Shown: one piece after another, positions 11,038 to 21,478 of the stretch
Layout: each line of letters begins with the position of its first letter
Position numbering within the stretch: the stretch's first letter is position 1
Source of the DNA: Cristatella mucedo
Lineage: Eukaryota; Bryozoa; Phylactolaemata; Cristatellidae
NCBI GenBank assembly: GCA_009760855.2
Contig: WPIO01000030.1
Location: forward strand, 766,001-830,000
DNA length: 64,000 nucleotides
Direction: 5' to 3'
The notes under the pieces: model-generated
Databases searched by the model: none
Told to the model about the DNA's origin: nothing
The model's input: only the letters and a program-made list of their open reading frames with translations
Program-made: the position numbers and the translations under genes

Positions 11038-11074
11038 TTAAGCCAAGCCATTCCAGAGAAATCTCTATCCTCTG

Positions 11075-12350
11075 GGCAGTTAGTAAAATCCTATGCAGCA
11101 ACCATGGCGTGAATATCACTGCCCTGGGCCTGTCGGACCTATCTGCAGCGTTCAAAACTATTGGGCAAGGTATTCTACTTGAACGATTGAAAAAAACTAT
11201 CGGTAGGCAGACAATATCCCTATGTCGTTCGCATCTGTTCAGTAAGCCCATTAGTCTCCCTTTCATTTAGCCTAGTTATCAACCTCACGAGACCCTAGCT
11301 GTGAAGCCCCAACATAGTCTATTGTTAGTCTTTTGCTGTTAATCATTTATATAGAACCTCTCGAACAAGTGATTCGGTTCGATGGAATCAGCCATCACTT
11401 ACATTCTGACGAAACGCATCTGTGTGGGTCGTTTAAACCGTTGGAATATGCTGCAGCGACTGATATACTGTTAAAATGCTTTACTAACAACACATATTAG
11501 ATGTCAGCAACGTTCCCTAAATTAAGCAAATAGTTATTAGAACTCACCTGGCTCACCAAGTGCCTGGCTGAACTAGAAGACTTCGCTCTTCGAATAAGTA
11601 ATGCTCTAGTGCAACCGGTAACACGCAGGCAGAATTTAGGTCTGATTTTGACAACTGCCTAGATTATGAAAGTTTCATAAAGAAGACTGCCTTTACTGCC
11701 AGTCGTCACGTCGGATTCATATCTTAATTTAATTACCGAGTACCCTAGTGTCCTGAAAAAATACAGCAAGCTCCTTTGTAACGTCAGTCTGGAATATTGT
11801 AATTCTATTTTAACGGATCACGATAAACGCGATTAGGCCACTGCAGCTGGAGACGAATACATCATTAAGGCTTGTTAACAAATCCGAGAGGTCCAGCCAC
11901 ATTTTTTTGCTGCAGGAGTTTCCATGGCTATCGATCAATCAACAAATAAAGAGCAAAGTGTGTATGCAGACCTACAAGGCTCACCATGTCTTGGCTCTTT
12001 CATACCAATCTGAACATCTGCACTAGTATTAGACTCCTCGTTCCCTCAGGAACTCTATGGACAATAAATCATATACTTCCATATCAACACTTATAGAGAC
12101 TGCTGATGGGAAGATTTTGCTCTGCAGCCCCTAGAGTGTGGAACTCGCTTCCACAAACCTTTTGAACGGTGTATATTGTTCTCAAGCTTACTCTACCGCA
12201 TCATTCATCCCGAGCTTCGACTTCGAAGCTACTAAGTTTCTAGCATGCCTTTTTTACTCAGCTATTTTCTTCACTTTCTCTTTGTTGCGTGAAAAGGTGA
12301 TTGGCTACTGCAAGCACACGAAAAGTCTTGTAGACTAGATACATTATTAC
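11075..12350 (+). mobile_element. L2-family B LINE fragment 4, heavily decayed
   Basis: The order of family B blocks is kept although frames are lost: LSDLSAAFKTI near 11138-11162 (catalytic Asp region), the YFYADD-equivalent near 11395 (disrupted), the GLA-type KALTLTHKAR region near 11945-11990, and WNSLPQ-equivalent near 12140. It ends in GATACATTATTACATAGC near 12337-12354. This is the oldest-looking family B copy in the window. Confidence 0.7.
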
Positions 12351-12359
12351 ATAGCATTT

Positions 12360-13095
12360 TCTTAAAAAAGCAATATTCAGTTTTGGACAGCGGAAAAGTA
12401 AGCAGAGAATTATGGAGGCCCAGCAGGCTTTTCCTAACAGCACTTGCTTTAATTAAAGCTTGTACTGCAAGTTAAGGCCTGCGTCTCGCAGCGTCACATT
12501 AGCAGTTCTGGGAATCTTAGAGGAAGCATTAAGGATTATTTAAACGGCTGCAAACTATAACTCTTGATGCACAAAGTAGTTGAGCCCCGCCTGCTAACCG
12601 CAGTAACCTGGATACTAGATGGTCAGCCGACTATGTAGTACTTCTAGACGTAGGATGGTGGTGAGCTTTAATTCACGATCAACTCTGAGCCATTTGTATC
12701 TTAAAATTCGAAAGAACACCATGCTCTCGCTGGATCCTATCTGAAAAGTCACTTGCTAATCAGTGTAAGCTTTTGGACAGAGAAGCTGGTCAGCACCTTG
12801 AGAACCCTTAGTGATAGCCAAGTTAGAACAAAAAACATGCATTTGCATATTTTATTGTCAGAAACCAACTTTGGTGAGCATCTAAGCACGACCGGCGAAC
12901 GAGATCATAGCCACACCCTTTAAAATAGTCCATGAGCAGTCACAATTAACAAATGGGACTAAACCTATTGTTATCACTTGGTAACTAGCATTACTACGTT
13001 ACTAAATAAAACGTGTCGTCTTGACTTCTGCTTTCGTTACAAAGTTTCATAAATGATGCAAAGTGCTGCAACTAAAACTAGAGTAATGCAGCACT
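12360..13095. other. No recognisable gene
   Basis: AT-rich unique sequence; I see no exon, repeat or structured RNA that I can support. Confidence 0.4.
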
Positions 13096-13100
13096 TCATC

Positions 13101-13970
13101 GTAATGTAATGTGTCTCCGGTTGTAACTCCACAAATCCACAAAGACTATGTGGGTATTACGTAGGACAGTTTGTTATAGCGCACATACAGCATAAGCGGC
13201 TTTCGGCGCTGATTTCGTAGCCAACAGACTTAATCTCACGCAACAAAAAGAAAGTGGGAAGCACAGCAGAGTCTGAGTAGCAGTTAAGGCCGTGAGTGGC
13301 TTGGAAGTAGCTGCTCAGAACCGCTGGAAAGGTCGAGCCATAGTTGGTATGATAGTAGTTGTCGTTTCGTAAGAATTGTGGAAGCGACTTCCACAGTCTA
13401 GACCTGCAGAGCTAAAGCTTCTGTCGCCAACAGTCTTAAAGCGGAGGAATGAAACAGCTAATTTGTTGTTCACACAGGACCTGAGGGTGCGAACAGGCTG
13501 AAAGTGATGCAGCAGTTCAGCTAGGTACAAATGAAGCCAAGCCGTAGCGGGCCTTGTGGGTCAGGGTAAGAGCTTTTCTCTGTAGCCGTTGATCAACCAG
13601 CATCCATCCTAGCTCTTTTAGCAAAGGAGACACGTTGTCCAACCTCTGGAACTTGGAAACTAACCTTGCAGCCATATTCATAGCTAGCTGCAGTGGCCTA
13701 GGTGCTTTCTTTGGTAGCCCAGCCAAAAGGAATTTAAAAACGATCAAGCCATGAAAGAACTAAGGATAGCTACATATTTTAAAGCCAATATGTAAGACAG
13801 CTCCTAATCTTAGATAGGGATCGGACGTATTGGTTAGCTGTGATAGCAGGCTTCTGAATGAAGTTGCAAAATTTAGGAGGCTGTTGAAAACGCGCCTAAA
13901 TTTCGAGCACGTGGTGACGGTCGCAAGACAGCATCATCTACTAGATGCGCAAAGCATCTTGATCCAGGAA
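13101..13970 (-). mobile_element. L2-family B LINE fragment 5 (3' part)
   Basis: Begins with the family B tail read in reverse (GTAATGTAATGTGTCTCC), then on the minus strand carries LYLAELLHHFQPVRTLRSCV, KTVGDRSFSSAG and [21 protein letters not shown] blocks in frames broken by stops and shifts. The left edge of the RT C-terminal region is near 13905-13970. Confidence 0.82.
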
Positions 13971-13981
13971 TTATTAACAAT

Positions 13982-14110
13982 GACGATAATGTATTTAATA
14001 AAGCGTCCTCAGGAAACTAAATTTATTTCTAAGTGTTTTACATCTGCTGCAAAAGAAACACAATCAAACGATTAGTGCTCAATAAACAACAAGAATAACA
14101 CCGCTTGAGT
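13982..14110 (-). mobile_element. L2-family A 3' tail fragment
   Basis: On the plus strand AAAGCGTCCTCAGGAAACTAAATTTATTTCTAAGTGTTTTACA is a decayed reverse copy of the family A tail hairpin, followed by the CTGCAAAAGAAA and GCTCAATAAACAACAAGAATAAC segments seen at 17.7 and 19.8 kb. Only about 130 bp remains. Confidence 0.65.
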
Positions 14111-14170
14111 TGTCTTGAGCAAGGTCAGAATTCAAAGAATTCGATTTCATAAGCAACAAAAAAATCAACA

Positions 14171-14312
14171 AGCTGGTTTGGTCTAGCGGTTAACGTGCTC
14201 GCCCCGACCACGGTCTGACTGAGGTCGGGGAGGGGGGCTCGAACCCCGAGGCGTATGTGAAGCGCCTGAATAGACATTAAGTTCTCTTGGGGCGCTACAA
14301 AAATTAATTAAA
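14171..14312 (+). mobile_element. tRNA-derived SINE with clear A and B boxes
   Basis: The best SINE head in the window. A-box-like TGGTCTAGCGGT lies at 14179-14190 and a B-box-like GGCTCGAACCC at 14236-14246, spaced as in a tRNA gene. A tail of AAGCGCCTGAATAG...TTCTCTTGGGGCGCT (14259-14296) folds as a hairpin and matches the L2-A tail, followed by an AATTAATTAAATTTT run. The SINE would be transcribed by RNA polymerase III and copied in trans by LINE machinery. It is not a functional tRNA gene: the acceptor stem is lost and extra bases lie before the B box. Confidence 0.9.
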
Positions 14313-14567
14313 TTTTAATAAAAGCATGGTTTGTCGCAGCATGCACAGTGTCAGCACGCATCAGCTCATGAAGTGAGAATAACAGAGATCCAAAAAATGC
14401 AGCGATAAAAGGGCGACTAAGCCTATTATTATCACTTGGTAAATTGATAGCATTACTATATTAATTATAAAAAAAACGTGTCATCTTGCCAAGGACATGA
14501 CCTCTGCTCTATAAATTTGCATAAATGATGCAAAGTGTTGCAACTAAAACAAAGGAGCACAGCACTT

Positions 14568-15029
14568 CATTGTAATGTAATGTATCTCCATCTGTGACTC
14601 CACAAAGTCATCAAGACCATGTCGGTGTTACGCAGGAGAGTTTTGAATATCGCACTCACAGCCTAAGCGGCTTTCGGTAAGCATTCGGCTGCCAACAGAC
14701 TTCGTCTCACGCAACAAAGAGAAAGTGGGAAGAATAGCAGAGTCAGGAGAGCAGTTGAGGTAGTGAGTAGCATGGAAGTAGCAGCCCAGGACCGCTGAAA
14801 AAGAATGAGCCATAGTTGGCAGTAGGAGATTAGTTGTCGTTGCGTAAGAATTGTGGAGGCGAGTTCCACAGTCTAGCAGCCGCAGAGCTAAAACTTCTGT
14901 CGCCAACGGTCTTGAAGTGGAGGAATGGAACAGCTAATTTATTGTCCACGCAGGATTTGAGGGCGCGTAGAGGCTGAAACTGAGGCAGCAGTTCAGCTAC
15001 GTACGAAGTAGCCAAGCCGTGGCGGGCCT
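14568..15029 (-). mobile_element. L2-family B LINE fragment 6 (3' end)
   Basis: The reverse-strand tail repeats (TGTAATGTAATGTATCTCC) lead into minus-strand frames with YVAELLPQFQPLRALKSCVD, FKTVGDRSFSSAAARLWNSP and HYLNCSPDSAILPTFSLLRE blocks. Frame is lost once around 14870-14905. The 5' edge stops abruptly at the HKARHG-equivalent near 15029. Confidence 0.85.
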
Positions 15030-15127
15030 ACGTATTCGAACAAATGTCAACCAGGCTTGGCGTCGAACTATCTGAACCCCTGGTTCAAGTAGTTTAGCTG
15101 CGTCTAAAACCAACGTCAACTCTAGGA

Positions 15128-15228
15128 AAGACAGGGTTTTAGTTCGTATGCTCTCAACGTTTAGGAGCCGTTACCGTCTGACTTCGCAACATCTCCTGAC
15201 CTGACAACACTGAAATAAAAATACACTT
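15128..15228 (+). mobile_element. L2-family A short fragment
   Basis: TTTTAGTTCGTATGCTCTCAA followed by the decayed WNSLPTRV and SPDL equivalents (15145-15205) matches the C-terminal RT region of family A seen at 33.4 and 23.3 kb. About 100 bp only. Confidence 0.55.
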
Positions 15229-15229
15229 A

Positions 15230-16840
15230 TTTCTCACAGAATGTTCCGGTTTCTTTTGAATTCTCCTTTTGAGTTTTAAGTTATGCTGACAGTGTACATG
15301 TTAATACTATCCACCCTGACATGCCTCCTTCACAGCATATTTATATACACTGTGAAAGAAGCACGTCATTGTTGTTTACGGATAAATAAAGTTTAAACGT
15401 ATTAAACTTAGCTGATTGAATGGCCTCATGTAAATAGCTGCAGAAGGTAATGCCTACCATAGCCATTTGCAGCGGCCACTCTTCTATTTCCCACTGTAGA
15501 TTACCCACTGGAGGACTCAAATCCACCACCTGGGTAAGGTGCTGGGAAAGATTAGTGTCTCTGAGGGCGCAAACGAACGTACTCGTATTAATAATAATTA
15601 TCTCTATGCTGGGCCCATGCGCGTTAAATGGCTTGTATGGGGGTACCTTGAGCAGCCAGTCAGACCCGGCGCAAAGTGGCATACAGCAAGGACTCACCTG
15701 ACTCTCCAGGCATCTACAGTTTGGCTAACACGACTATAAAACTCTAATAATACTAATCAAAACACCAGAGCACATTGATGTAAAGCTTCAGCAATCTTCA
15801 TAGCTGAATTTCAAGATAAACCCAAGAAACCAAAATTAAAAAAGCAGGCTTTACGACCATGTAAGAGCGTGGCTACGGAGCTCTGCTTAGCCATTGTGCC
15901 AATACAATGCGATGCGATGTCAATACCATGCAATGTGGTATGCTAAAATACCCCACTCTAAGCGCGGGTGTTCCTTCAATTTCTCTGTGTGTTCCGCATT
16001 CTAGCCGGGATCGTAATCTTTCACTAATCTCATTAAGCTTTAGTAAGTATTTTGGACAACCTATAGATACTTAGCAGATGCAGTTGTAAAGTCATCGAGG
16101 GCAGTATCTAAACATGAGCACGACTAGATACACATGCATATCAAATTGCAGGCAATTGGCGCTTAGAAGCAAGCCACGGCTGTCTCAACTCCGCCCATCC
16201 TATCCAGTATACGCAAAGGGCTTAGAAAGAGACTTAGTTCTCTGGCTGCCCCAGTTGGCTAGAACTTAACCGCACTCGAAGTTATTCCTCGTGTATTCCA
16301 CCTTTCCGTAGTAATTTTTCCAAGTTCTCTAAGCTTCGGGCCTTCGGCGAAGTGAGATGGGCAAGCTTGAGAGACCCAGTTAAGCAGTCCCTTGTGCATC
16401 TGACGTCATCATTCGTATTTGTGAAATAGCAACTGTCGCATTCCGCTTTGAGGATTGCCAGTTGCACGTCCTCCTGGGTGCCCGGTGGTGCGTTGTTCTA
16501 AGGACTCTCCCACCTCGAGCGAGAGCCCTCGGCGAGCTTAGATGCGAGCCCGCTTTTGAGTCCTTGTTAGGCCATAACTCGTGCATCTTGTGATTTCTAG
16601 TATTCCCACACAACATTGGCTGCATTCAAGATTCTTTTTTGCGATATTGTCATTTAAAGCTTATTCCAATGGCCGTTTTCCCTCTATGGTTTGCCTGGAG
16701 CTTGCCCTAAGATAGCGACGTGGTAAGAAGACCGTCGCAAATACAGTGTATTATTCTTAGGGTGAATTACCGCTAGGCCATACGGCACATTTGCAAGCAG
16801 TCATTTTTAACAAGCGAAGCAGTTCGCCAAGCAGTAGCTC
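15230..16840. other. Anonymous sequence
   Basis: Minus-strand frames of 118 codons (15341-15697) and 81 codons (16380-16625) show no recognisable domain. At 16207-16250 the run AGAAAGAGACTTAGTTCTCT resembles the loop side of the L2-A tail hairpin and may be a last trace of a copy. Confidence 0.35.
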
Positions 16841-16844
16841 CACA

Positions 16845-17064
16845 GAGCGTGTGTGTGTGTGTGTGTGCTTCTGTGTGTGTGTGTGTGTGTGTGTGTCTGT
16901 GTGAGTCTGTGTGTCTGCGTATTTGTGCGCGTTTGTGTCGTTGGGATGCCTGCCTGATATACCACGTCTGTGGTGATCCCCTTGCTTGTAACCCCTACCC
17001 GGGTCCACACATGACATGCACGCCCACACAGACATACATACGCACACAGAGACACGTAATACCC

Positions 17065-17097
<33 letters not shown>

Positions 17098-17135
17098 CGT
17101 GCGCGTGCGCGCCCACGCACGCACACGCACACAAT
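16845..17135. repeat. GT microsatellite facing a CA microsatellite
   Basis: A (GT)n-rich block at 16847-16920 is followed after about 150 bp by a (CA)n block at 17067-17096 and CACGCACGCACAC at 17113-17131. The two are complementary, so single strands could fold back on each other. Long frames across it are simple-sequence artefacts. Confidence 0.9.
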
Positions 17136-17415
17136 AACGCGAGCCACGGGTGCTATTCGACAGTAATAAGAGGAGTCAGCTAACTCTTCTGCGTCTTGCT
17201 CTCGCTACCCTGTGGCAGACGATTGATTACGTGAAACTCTCTAGCTCCAATAGAAACGAGGCTGGTAACTTTTGGACGGCTGGCGGCGGCTTTGAGCTAG
17301 CTTCACTCTATTCCTAACTAGCTGGCCGGGAAAATATCGTAAGAGCTTAGTTGTACAAGGCCATGCCCCGTGGCCCAGTGCAGTACAGGATTACTACCTT
17401 TACTCGACCACCAGC
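17136..17415. other. No recognisable gene
   Basis: Unique sequence between the microsatellite and the L2-A tail, with no supported feature. Confidence 0.4.
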
Positions 17416-17416
17416 G

Positions 17417-17484
17417 ACAAGCGCCTAGAAAGAGATGAAGTTCTCTGATGGGGCTTTATCAAGTGCATTATTATTATCATTTTA
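17417..17484 (+). mobile_element. L2-family A 3' tail only
   Basis: AAGCGCCTAGAAAGAGATGA, then the partner arm GGGGCTTTATCAAGTGCATT and an ATTATTATC run, give the hairpin tail and 3' microsatellite of family A in plus orientation. It points at the minus-strand copy whose own AAT repeats begin at 17664. Confidence 0.8.
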
Positions 17485-17660
17485 ACTAACGTACAACCAC
17501 GTCCAGTTTGAATACCAAAAAAATTCCAGGCAAGTTTTGCAAACTAAGTTATGGCCGAGGTTGTCAGGCGAGCAGATATCAAACATCCGCTCCTTCGTTG
17601 AGTAGGCCGATGATAATGGCAGAATTGCAACAGCTATTTCTTGCACCTCCATGCTCGAGT

Positions 17661-19300
17661 CAATAATAATAATAATAATAATGTAGTTCATAAAGCGCCC
17701 TCAGAGAACTTAGTCTCTTTCTAGGCGCTTTACATTTACTGCAAAGGGAAATGCAATTAAATGGTAAGTAAAATCGTGCTTGGAAAACAAACAAAATGAA
17801 TAACATGGTTAGGGGTGACATGCACAGGGTCAGCATGCAAATGTGGTCAGTGGCAGCATGCACAGTGTCAGCACGCATAAGCACGTGAAGGACGAATCAC
17901 AGGGACCCACTAAATGCTGACCTAAATAGGTGTGTTTTTAAGTTCTTTTTAAATGTGTTCAGGTCGGGGGATGTTCTGACGTCAGGTCAGCTGATATTCA
18001 GACGCGGGTCGGGAGAGAGTTCCAGGCTTTGGGAGCATACGAACTAAATGCACGGTCTCCAAAGGATTTGAGGTTTGTACGAGGTGTTTCTAGACTGTTG
18101 GATTCCGAAAAGTGCGTGGTACGATGCTTAGCCTGATGGGGGAGTATGTCGAAGAGATAGGCTGGAGCCATAGAATGAAGGGACCTAAAAGTGAGCGACA
18201 AAACCTTGAAGTCAATCCGTTGTTTGACTGGTAGCCAGTGCAGGTCGGCGAGAAGTGGAGTAATGTGGCAACTGGGACGCTCACGACAGACAAGCCTAGC
18301 TGCAGAGTTTTGCACCAGCTGCAATCGCCTGATCGCACATGCTGGTAGGCCAATAAGCAGTGAGTTGCAGAAGTCGAGACGAGATGTCACGAATGCATGG
18401 ACTAACTTAGATGTGGTATCCTTCTCTAAACAAGCCAGAATTTTAGCAATATTATGAAGCTGAAAATAGGCAGATTTGGCCGTGGAGCTGATATGGCCGT
18501 CTAACGAGAGGTCGCGTTGGAATACAACACCTTGATTTCGAGCTGATTCGACAGGAGATATGCTGGAAGAGCCAATTTTGAGCGTCAGCCTTTCCAATTT
18601 CTGAATCACACTGGGTTTGCCCATAACTAGTAAGCTAGTTTTGTCATCGTGTAGTTTTAGAAAATTTGCTGCCGTCCATGTGCAGATGTCATCAATGCAT
18701 GCAGCAAGTGAGTTTAGAGAATTTGAGGTGCTCGAAGGCTGGGAGAGATTAAAGCAAAGATACAACTGAGTGTCATCCGCATAGAAGTGAAAGCCTAGAT
18801 TGTGCTTGGCCATCACATCAGCAAGAGGGAGAGTATAAGCCTTGAAAAGAACCGGACTTAGCATGGAGCCCTGAGGTACTCCATATTTCAGAGGTACTTC
18901 AGATGATCGTTGTCCATTCACGTCAATACTCTGGAGTCTTCCATTGAGATAGGACCTGAACCACCACAGAGCCGCGCCAGTGATGCCCAGGCGAGATGAG
19001 AGGCGCTCTAGAAGAACTTTGTGATCGATGGTGTCAAAAGCTGCCGAAAGATCGAGCAAAGCAAGCACTCTACATGTGTCTGCATTCCTAAGTAGGTCGT
19101 TGTATACCCTAAGCAATGCTGACTCTGTGGAGTGATTAGCTCTAAAGCCGGACTGGAACTTCCTAGCAAGGTGTGAGGTTTCGATATATGAGTTTAGCTG
19201 GTCTGCCACGACCCGTTCCAGTGCCTTTGATAGAAATGTTAGAAGGGAGACTGGGCGGTAGTCAAGCCCTCGTGATCCTACGTCAACTGGCGCGTGTCTT
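17661..19300 (-). mobile_element. L2-family A LINE, best copy in the window (RT to 3' end)
   Basis: Read on the minus strand: a nearly complete RT region (19260-17998), then a 3' untranslated region with the CATGCTGACCCTGTGCATGT segment, the tail hairpin (about 17725-17690) and a terminal (ATT)n at 17683-17664. It is 5'-truncated upstream of the DYRPVSLL block, with a stop just before it. The long open frame suggests a fairly recent insertion compared with every other LINE copy here. Confidence 0.9.
17998..19263 (-). pseudogene. L2-family A reverse transcriptase, 5'-truncated
   Basis: An open frame of about 420 codons, extending upstream of the methionine-like start at 19209 through DYRPVSLLTFLSKALERVV near 19262. 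RT landmarks, counted from 19209: GFRANHSTESAL (21-32), LLDLSAAFDTIDH (51-63, catalytic Asp), KYGVPQGSMLSP (108-119), FHFYADDTQLYL (140-151, catalytic YADD), FLKLHDDKTSLLVMG, then the thumb-like region with [15 protein letters not shown] and [17 protein letters not shown] and a final APKAWNSLPTRV. The frame ends at TGA 17998 because about 22 bp (17979-18001) are inserted relative to the 33.4 kb copy, cutting off the last 20 or so residues. No endonuclease domain remains, so the copy cannot move by itself. Confidence 0.9.
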
Positions 19301-19302
19301 GT

Positions 19303-19800
19303 TCACCGCCCGAGGACAAAGGTGCTGTTCAGCCAAGCAGTTCTAGTGCGCTCTAAAATTAAGCCAGGCTAGTCCTTTTTTACAGTAGCAGTACCAGGCC
19401 TACAGGCTGATGGCATCCTGGTTGACCCATTCGGCTTACACCGAAAGGCTTCAAGAACAACCACTACTCGTTTTGCGGCTGATTGATCCTCGACGTTCGT
19501 CCATTTAGCCAGACGCCATGTCGAAAGGCAAAAGACAAAGTCTACGGTCCATCCGCACGGTATGCTGGCGTGGTTCGATCATTTTCTCGGTTGGGCATCG
19601 TTAGCCCATGGGCGGTCGGTTAGGTCGCATGTTAGTAGAGCTGACGCGTAGTGAGGTAAATTCGTCCATTAGGAAGGCCGCGCCTCATATTTATAGAGTG
19701 ACTGATCCGCCTTCGTCTCGACATAAAACTGGTTGAAAGAACACGAACACGAGCTAGATTAGCCACGATTACCTTGATAACGACTGCCGGTGCCCATTTT
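19303..19800. other. No recognisable gene
   Basis: Sequence upstream of the L2-A copy. It may include decayed LINE 5' sequence, but I could not identify an EN domain or any other feature. Confidence 0.35.
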
Positions 19801-19802
19801 AA

Positions 19803-19990
19803 ATTATCATAATAATGGAACACTCGATAAAGCCCCCTCAGAGAACTCAATGTCTTTCTAGGCACTTTTCGTTTGCTACAAAGGACACACTATCGAAAGG
19901 TAGGGGATAGCATGCTCAATAAGCAACAAAAATACCATGGTTAGGAGTGACGTGCACAGGGTCACCATGCAAGTATGGTTACTAGCGTTT
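19803..19990 (-). mobile_element. L2-family A 3' end fragment
   Basis: Reverse-strand tail: ATCATAATAATGG, then AAGCCCCCTCAGAGAACTCA and CTTTCTAGGCACTTTT form the hairpin, followed by the GGTTAGGAGTGACGTGCACA segment of the 3' untranslated region. 5'-truncated to about 190 bp. Confidence 0.8.
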
Positions 19991-20160
19991 GGTTGTGTTT
20001 AAATTTTGGATTTGGTAAGTTAGAGATTCAAGGTGACGCTACTGGGGCAACGTGATTATTGGTTCGAGACAATCCTAAGAATACGAAACCGGGTACTCAG
20101 CTCGAAGTTCTCGCCAAACCAGCGACGTAAAAGCTGGCCGCTTCGGCAAAAGAAAAGAAA

Positions 20161-20300
20161 ACTCATTTGTATTGCGCCCTAACATCACTCAATCTGTGTT
20201 CAGGCGCTTCACTTATGATGCAGCGATCGAGCCCACGACTTCAGCCAGACCTTGATCGAGGCAAAAACCTTAACCACTGGACCAAACCAACTCGGCAACC
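20161..20300 (-). mobile_element. tRNA-derived SINE, decayed
   Basis: Reverse-orientation copy. Hairpin tail TTGCGCCCTAACATCACTCA with partner TTCAGGCGCTTCAC at 20171-20211, B-box-like CGATCGAGCCC near 20225-20235, and A-box-like CCACTGGACCAAACCA at 20274-20289. The central loop of the tail has lost its CTCTTGG-type arm. Confidence 0.75.
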
Positions 20301-20629
20301 GCTGTGGATCTGGGCGCTTTTCTTTCGTGAACGCATAATTCACGAATCTTAAAAATCTCTAAGAATTCATTTGTACTATGATAAAGAAGCGATAATAGGT
20401 GCGCACGACCATAACTAACGTGCCGCCGGTGCAGCTTAGGCCGCCGCCGGCGCAGGAGACTCAGCAGCCACAGGACTTAGCTGTATCGGTTTTTGTATAC
20501 GATGTTCGCAAAACTTCCATTTTCGGATACATTCTGCGACGCAAAAAAAAGCAGTGTAGCGTTTGGTGTGCCCTAGCAGTTGCATTGTGTGTATTGTGTG
20601 TAATAGCAATGGTATTAGTAGTACCAGCA

Positions 20630-20682
20630 GAAGCAGCAGCAGATGCATTTGCAGCAGCAATAGCATCAGCAGCAGTTTAAAC
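20630..20682 (+). repeat. GCA trinucleotide tract
   Basis: AGCAGAAGCAGCAGCAGATG and GCAGCAGCAATAGCATCAGC give an alanine-rich frame on plus and a leucine-rich one on minus. The 93-codon plus frame at 20399-20680 that contains it has no other recognisable part. Confidence 0.75.
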
Positions 20683-20825
20683 AACTGTCCGTTGAGTAGC
20701 AAATGCAGTCACCCTCCCTGACTTAATTGCTGGACCGCCCATCAGCCATCACAGGAGGTCTATCGAGGTGCAACGGCTCTAGCATCAAGCCCGGTCAAAC
20801 AGATTAGGGTATAACCGCCCAGAAT

Positions 20826-20965
20826 ATACCGAGGTTGAAACGGCCTTGGCCACGTCATAGGACTAATTTAAAACGGCCTAGGCCATGTTGCACCCCAAAG
20901 TTAAAACGGCCTAGACCACTTTATACTCGGGTGTAAAATAGGCCACGTCAAACTATACTCCCGTC
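20826..20965 (+). repeat. Short tandem repeat of about 33 bp with a GGCCTAGGCC-type palindrome
   Basis: Four units begin near 20834, 20866, 20900 and 20930, each with a core of AAACGGCCT(T/A)(G)GCCA followed by C-G/T-T and a variable ATACT-like end. The core of the second unit, GGCCTAGGCC, is a perfect palindrome and the others are near-palindromes. Confidence 0.65.
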
Positions 20966-20969
20966 GAGG

Positions 20970-21475
20970 GCCAGAATATACCATGTCTCAAAGACAGCAC
21001 AGAGTACGAACCTTTTCACCTGCAGTCATCCCTCACCAATTCGTGCTTCGGCTTTTGTGGCTTCACTCTATCGCGTTATTTTTCAATCGAATACATATTC
21101 ATTCAAAAGTTGATCGATAAAGTAAACATGAAACAGGAAGCGCTTGATTAACTGAGTCAATAATACCCCGCAGTATTACAATTAAAATTAAACCTGTACG
21201 TATGAAACGCGGAAGAAGACGTCGCATCTGCTGAAGAGAGTACACCCAAATCATAAGACCCTGCCACCGAAATCGTGCCTTCAAAGGAGAAGTAACGTCG
21301 CTCTTCTTTGCTGTGCTGTAGATCTCCTCATCTTCATCGCTTCGTCATCGAATAAGTTGCCTACATTCACAGGCTGGTAGTTTGTGTAAACAATGCATGC
21401 GTAACTAAATGTACAATATTAATTCTATTACACTTCTAACGTCTCTTATATTTTATTTTACCTTACTTTGTATGA
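20970..21475. other. No recognisable gene
   Basis: Unique AT-rich sequence with no supported feature. Confidence 0.4.
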
Positions 21476-21478
21476 TAT

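Noticed and set aside
14171-14260. A functional tRNA gene
   Set aside because: The A and B boxes are good, but the acceptor stem does not close and the unit continues into a LINE-type tail; the same unit occurs at least seven more times, so it is a SINE.
16757-17134. Val/Cys- and Thr/His-rich frames of 107-125 codons
   Set aside because: Arise from GT and CA repeats, not from a gene.
18191-18457. 88-codon plus-strand frame inside the L2-A copy
   Set aside because: Antisense shadow of the 403-codon reverse transcriptase frame.
20800-20970. CRISPR-like array
   Set aside because: Only four units, no unique spacers of constant length, and the genome is plainly eukaryotic.
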